This document shows, piece by piece, positions 42,138-45,248 of a stretch of DNA of 45,248 nucleotides. A program made the position numbers and the translations under genes. The notes beneath the pieces are model-generated. The model worked only from the letters and a program-made list of their open reading frames with translations. It was not told the DNA's origin and ran no database searches. This DNA comes from Rhodospirillales bacterium (lineage in GTDB: Bacteria > Pseudomonadota > Alphaproteobacteria > Acetobacterales > Acetobacteraceae). Where the stretch lies: assembly GCA_017304945.1 (NCBI GenBank), contig JAFKLG010000094.1, forward strand, positions 1 to 45,248, in the 5' to 3' direction. How positions within the stretch are numbered: position 1 is the first letter of the stretch; every line of letters begins with the position of its first letter.

Positions 42138-43271
42138 CTATCCGAATTTGGGGATCACCTTCTCGCCGTAGAAGTCGACCACCTTGCGCTGATCCGCCTG
42201 GCCGGAATGCGTGTTGACGATGGTGACGCCGCTCGCGAACAGCTCGTGCACCGCGTCGAGATGGGCGTTCGCGTCCGAACTGACGGTCCAGCGCTCCATG
42301 ACCTTCTCGATCGGCGTCCCGGCTTCGGCCCGCCGCTGGATCTCGGCCGGGTCGCGCACGTTGTAGAGCGTCTTGAACGCCTGCGGCCCGAACCGCCACA
42401 GCTCCGCCGCCTGCCGTGCGGCCTGCTTGTCGCCGACCACGACGTAGTGCTCGACCAGCACGGGCATTTGCGACGGGTCCTTGCCGGCGGACGCGGCCCC
42501 GTCCTGCCACTCCTGCTTGTACTGCTTCCAGGTGGCGGGATCCGTGACCAGCCCGTCCGCGTGCTGGCCGGCAAGGCGCATCGACTTCTTGCCGTTCGCC
42601 GCGGCGAGCAGCGGGATCGGCTGCGGCGGCGGATCGTAGAGCCGCGCGTTCACCGTGTAGTACCGGCCCTTGTGGGCGACGTCCTGCCCGCTCCAGAGCG
42701 CGCGGATGATCGACATGGCCTCGATCAGCCGATCCCAGCGTTCCTGCCATTTCGGCCAGGTGCCGGTGGCGGCCTGCTCGTTCAGCGCCTCGCCCGATCC
42801 GACGCCCAGAAACACGCGCCCCGGATAGAGGTGCGCGAGCGAGGCAAATCCCTCGGCGACCACGGCGGGGGTGTAGCGGAAGGTCGGGCAGGTGACGGTA
42901 GTGCCCATCCAGGCGCGACCGGTCTGGGCGCCGAGCGCGCCCATGGTGACCCAGGCCATGCTGGAATGGCCCTGGTTGGCCTGCCAGGGCTGGAAATGGT
43001 CGCTGGTGGCGAGCACGTCGAACCCCGCCTGGCTGGCTTGCGCCCCGATGCGCAGGATTTCCGGCGCCGGGAACTGCTCGTGCGCCAGCATGTAGCCGAT
43101 CATGTTCCGGCGCAGGCCGCCGACCTCGGGCTTGGCCGTCGGCGCGGCCTGGGCCGTGGCGAACCCGCCGCCGACACCGGAGGCCATCGCCAGCATGGAA
43201 CTCCACCGCAGAAGATCGCGGCGGTCGGGTTGCAGCGCACTGCGCGGCATGGAGGATCGATCGCGGGACAT
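42138..43271 (-). CDS. Tat-exported F420-type LLM oxidoreductase
   Basis: A 377-residue luciferase-like monooxygenase-fold protein. Its closest pattern is the F420-dependent glucose-6-phosphate/hydroxymycolate dehydrogenase group: GYMLAHEQFPAPEILRIGAQASQAGFD, TSDHFQPWQANQGHSSMAW, GTTVTCPTFRYTPAVVAE and YPGRVFLGVGSGEALNE. The N-terminus DRRDLLRW before a hydrophobic stretch ending AQAAP is a twin-arginine signal, so the enzyme is probably exported folded with its cofactor. The ATG at 43271 follows GGAG with a 7-base spacer; longer starts at 43307 and 43424 are less likely. It is a single-gene unit. The cofactor (F420 or FMN) and substrate are unproven. Confidence 0.87.
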   Translation of the reverse strand: MSRDRSSMPRSALQPDRRDLLRWSSMLAMASGVGGGFATAQAAPTAKPEVGGLRRNMIGYMLAHEQFPAPEILRIGAQASQAGFDVLATSDHFQPWQANQGHSSMAWVTMGALGAQTGRAWMGTTVTCPTFRYTPAVVAEGFASLAHLYPGRVFLGVGSGEALNEQAATGTWPKWQERWDRLIEAMSIIRALWSGQDVAHKGRYYTVNARLYDPPPQPIPLLAAANGKKSMRLAGQHADGLVTDPATWKQYKQEWQDGAASAGKDPSQMPVLVEHYVVVGDKQAARQAAELWRFGPQAFKTLYNVRDPAEIQRRAEAGTPIEKVMERWTVSSDANAHLDAVHELFASGVTIVNTHSGQADQRKVVDFYGEKVIPKFG

Positions 43272-43513
43272 GGCGCGAGACTCCGGAGCGGATTGCGGGG
43301 AGGTCATGCCCCCCGAACGGCGGGCGTCGGGCGCAGTTGCCGGCAGCACGGGCATGTGTCGCGGCCCCGCTTGTCCCGTGCGACCGCCCCGTGTGCCCCG
43401 CGCCGCGACCCGCGCCTGTTCCATGCGCCGATGCCACTTGCCCCATGCGGCCGCCCGTCTCGTTCGCGCGGCGGCCCGCTGACCCGGCGCGGCTGACCGA
43501 GGCTTGTCGGGCT

Positions 43514-43530
43514 CGATATATCATGTATCG
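43514..43530 (+). promoter_or_regulatory. Operator-like palindrome before the GntR gene
   Basis: CGATATATCATGTATCG is a 17-base inverted repeat with 7 of 8 arm pairs matching, in an A/T patch otherwise absent nearby. It ends 8 bases before the regulator ATG. A TTGTCG-like -35 at 43504-43509 would place a -10 over its right arm. It looks like an autoregulatory operator of the GntR/FCD protein, whose sites are often ATGTAT-type palindromes. Confidence 0.55.
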
Positions 43531-43538
43531 TCAACGGC

Positions 43539-44297
43539 ATGGGAGTTCTCGGCACATCCGTCGGCGATCTCGGCTTCGCCCCGATCACGCGCGACAACCT
43601 GACCGGCCGCGTCTACGAGGAGCTGCGCACCGCCTTGATGGAGGGCCGGCTCTGGCCGGGACAGCGGCTCAAGATCCGCGACCTCGCCGCGGCCCTGCAC
43701 GTCTCCGAGACGCCGGTGCGTGAAGCGGTCATGCAGCTCGTGCGGGAGCGTGGGCTCGAGATGCAGGCCAACCGCGCGATCACCGTGGCGCGGCTCTCGC
43801 TCGCCCAATACGGGGAGCTGCGTCGGATCCGGCTCGAGCTGGAGGGACTCGCCGCGGCGGAAGCCGCGCCGCACAGCACGCCGGCGGTGGTGACGGAGCT
43901 CGAGGCGCTGCACGCGGAACTGCTGGCGACCCAGCAGGCGCAGGACTGGCCGGGGGCCGTGCGCGCCAACTGGCGCTTCCACCACCGCGTCTACCGCACC
44001 GCAGCGATGCCCGAACTGCTCGGCATCATCGAGACCCTGTGGCTGCGCAACGGCCCGTTGCTCAATTACCAATACCCGCTTGCGCCGCCGGTCTATCCCG
44101 GCCGGCACCGCCATCTCGACGTGATCGACGCGATGCGCCGGCGTGACCCTGCCGGCGTGCGCACCGCCATCTGCAACGACACGGTCGAAGGCGGGGCGTC
44201 CCTGCTCCAGCTCATGACCGAGATCGAAGCCGGCCGCGTCGTGATCGGCCCGCCGCAAGCCGCGGAGTCGCTGCCTTTTCTCCCGTCCACCTCCTGA
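43539..44297 (+). CDS. GntR-family regulator, FCD (FadR) subfamily
   Basis: A 252-residue transcription factor. The N-terminal winged helix runs LTGRVYEELRTALMEGRLWPGQRLKIRDLAAAL, then HVSETPVREAV with the recognition helix (to about residue 70). The C-terminal FCD effector domain has ANWRFHHRVY, RHRHLDVIDAM and the late ICND segment, supplying the usual metal-binding His/Asp set that senses small carboxylates. There is no ribosome site before the ATG at 43539, and the palindrome-linked promoter would start transcription at or next to it, so a leaderless message is possible. The next gene starts 13 bases after its stop. Confidence 0.9.
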   Translation: MGVLGTSVGDLGFAPITRDNLTGRVYEELRTALMEGRLWPGQRLKIRDLAAALHVSETPVREAVMQLVRERGLEMQANRAITVARLSLAQYGELRRIRLELEGLAAAEAAPHSTPAVVTELEALHAELLATQQAQDWPGAVRANWRFHHRVYRTAAMPELLGIIETLWLRNGPLLNYQYPLAPPVYPGRHRHLDVIDAMRRRDPAGVRTAICNDTVEGGASLLQLMTEIEAGRVVIGPPQAAESLPFLPSTS

Positions 44298-44310
44298 TTC
44301 AAGGCCAGAG

Positions 44311-44640
44311 ATGCTCGTCAACGATCCTGCCGCTGCCCATTACGAGATCGACCCGGCGCGGCTCGATCTCGTCGAGGAGTTCCGCCGCAAGCCGAAGGGC
44401 CCGCACAGCGACGAGCTGCAGAAGGTGCTGCATCGGATGCGCTGGTCCGGCGTGACCGGCCGCTGGGTGCTGGTGACGCTGGAGCCGAACCGTCGCTGGA
44501 TGCTGGGCCGCCTGCCGGAGCAGCGCGGCGTGCCGATGGAGACGTTCCCGAACCGCGTCTTCACCCGCGTCGAGGATGCGGAGTGGGAAATCTTTCGCCT
44601 GCGCTGGGAAGCGCTGACCGGCACCAGCCTGCCCGAGTAA
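44311..44640 (+). CDS. Possible DMFase-type small subunit
   Basis: A 109-residue protein whose layout fits the small subunit of N,N-dimethylformamidase: an early helix ELQKVLHRMR, the VTLEPNRRWMLGRLPEQRG core and a closing FTRVEDAEWEIFRLRWEAL helix. The large subunit of that enzyme hydrolyses N,N-dimethylformamide to dimethylamine and formate with the small subunit bound. The assignment leans on the next gene, which starts 16 bases later. On its own I would call it a conserved hypothetical protein. It lies 13 bases after the GntR regulator and is probably in the same operon. Confidence 0.5.
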   Translation: MLVNDPAAAHYEIDPARLDLVEEFRRKPKGPHSDELQKVLHRMRWSGVTGRWVLVTLEPNRRWMLGRLPEQRGVPMETFPNRVFTRVEDAEWEIFRLRWEALTGTSLPE

Positions 44641-44656
44641 TCGAGGACATCGCGAC

Positions 44657-45248
44657 ATGATCGATACCAACAGCGTCCTCGGCTACGCGTGGCCGTTGAT
44701 CGTCTCTCCTGGGGAGCCGATCGGCTTCCATCTCTCCAGCGCCACGCTCGCCTCGGCAGAGGCAACGGTGGTGCGGGTGCGACTGGCGGACCCCGACCCG
44801 AACGGGCCGGGGCTGCAGGTGACCGAACCGGGCACCCCGATCGACGGGCCGGTGGCGCTGCGGCACCAGCCGATCCATCCGGGCTCCTGCGCCATCGTGG
44901 CGGACGCGCCGGTCCTGGCGGCGCTGCGCGGCTTCTCGGTCGGCTGCTTCCTGTGGCCGACGCGGCTGGAGGCCGGGGCACAGACGATCCTGGCGCGATG
45001 GTGCGACGATGCGCCGATGGACGCCCGTGGCTGGCGGTTCGGACTGACCGCCGACGGGTGCCTGGAGTTGGTCGTGGCGGGCGTCGGCCGGGTGGCGACG
45101 ACGCGGCCGCTGCTGGCGCGCGAGTGGGTGTTCGTCGGGGGCAGCTACGATCCCGCCGACGCCACGCTGTCGGTGGTGCAGGTGTCGCTCGACAGGCAGG
45201 CGGGGCGGGACTGGTCTGACGCGGTGACGGCCCCGACCGGGACCGCCG
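44657..45248 (+). CDS. Possible DMFase-type large subunit, 5' part only
   Basis: The reading frame stays open to the last base, giving 197 residues of a longer protein. The start YAWPLIVSPGEPIGFHLSS, then VRVRLADPDPNGPGLQ and FSVGCFLWPTRLEAGAQTIL followed by LARWCD, resembles the N-terminal beta-sandwich domain of N,N-dimethylformamidase large subunits and related lectin-like LamG folds. The ATG at 44657 follows GAGGA with a 9-base spacer. The catalytic part lies beyond the window, so the enzyme class cannot be confirmed. It follows the small-subunit-like gene by 16 bases. Confidence 0.55.
   Translation, partial: MIDTNSVLGYAWPLIVSPGEPIGFHLSSATLASAEATVVRVRLADPDPNGPGLQVTEPGTPIDGPVALRHQPIHPGSCAIVADAPVLAALRGFSVGCFLWPTRLEAGAQTILARWCDDAPMDARGWRFGLTADGCLELVVAGVGRVATTRPLLAREWVFVGGSYDPADATLSVVQVSLDRQAGRDWSDAVTAPTGTA

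Overview
The window is a stretch of very GC-rich chromosome with dense third-position G/C. It comes from a motile Gram-negative alphaproteobacterium. The order fliF-fliG-fliH-fliN-flbD-flhA with an FlbD-type sigma-54 activator, a CtrA-like box before fliF, and the gpmI-envC-ctpA-yibQ-rppH block point to Rhodospirillales, most likely Acetobacteraceae. That placement is inference from gene order and composition; no rRNA gene is present. I see no tRNA, rRNA, CRISPR array, insertion sequence or prophage.

Layout. (1) 89-3083, minus strand: a putative alpha/beta hydrolase, Rid-family protein and acyl-CoA synthetase operon. (2) 3180-7680: rlmH, then a patchwork of two DUF6455-like Cys4 proteins each behind an FNR/FixK-type box, a broken substrate-binding-protein gene, a Tat-exported cupin, a crotonase, a candidate small RNA with a strong terminator, a small membrane protein and CarD. 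(3) 7829-13847: gpmI, an EnvC-like factor, ctpA, a divergent polysaccharide deacetylase and rppH, a cell-envelope and housekeeping block. (4) 13911-15460: dienelactone hydrolase and an RlpA-like protein. (5) 15661-19120: a divergent histidine kinase/response regulator pair around a perfect dyad.

(6) 19350-28951: the flagellar block, covering MS ring (fliF), rotor switch (fliG, fliN), export (fliH, flhA), the transcription switch flbD, and placement/number control (flhF, flhG). A 17-bp tandem repeat begins inside the last codons of flhA. (7) 29209-31246: an orphan ABC substrate-binding protein followed by an RraA-like protein.

(8) 31360-39941: surface-polysaccharide genes. These are cysQ-like, a 1556-residue protein joining repeat modules to two GT2 domains and a GT9 heptosyltransferase domain, a small repeat protein, hldE (ADP-heptose supply) and a GT92-like transferase. 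The heptose maker beside a heptosyltransferase domain suggests one LPS or glycan pathway. (9) 40048-45248: trmO, a two-subunit CoA transferase, a Tat-exported F420-type LLM oxidoreductase, and a GntR/FCD regulator with its own operator leading a DMFase-like two-gene operon cut by the window end.

The signals most worth following are the two FNR-boxed Cys4 genes, the intergenic RNA candidate, the three-transferase fusion and the flhA tail repeat. Functions come from recognised motifs and family knowledge; no database search was run.
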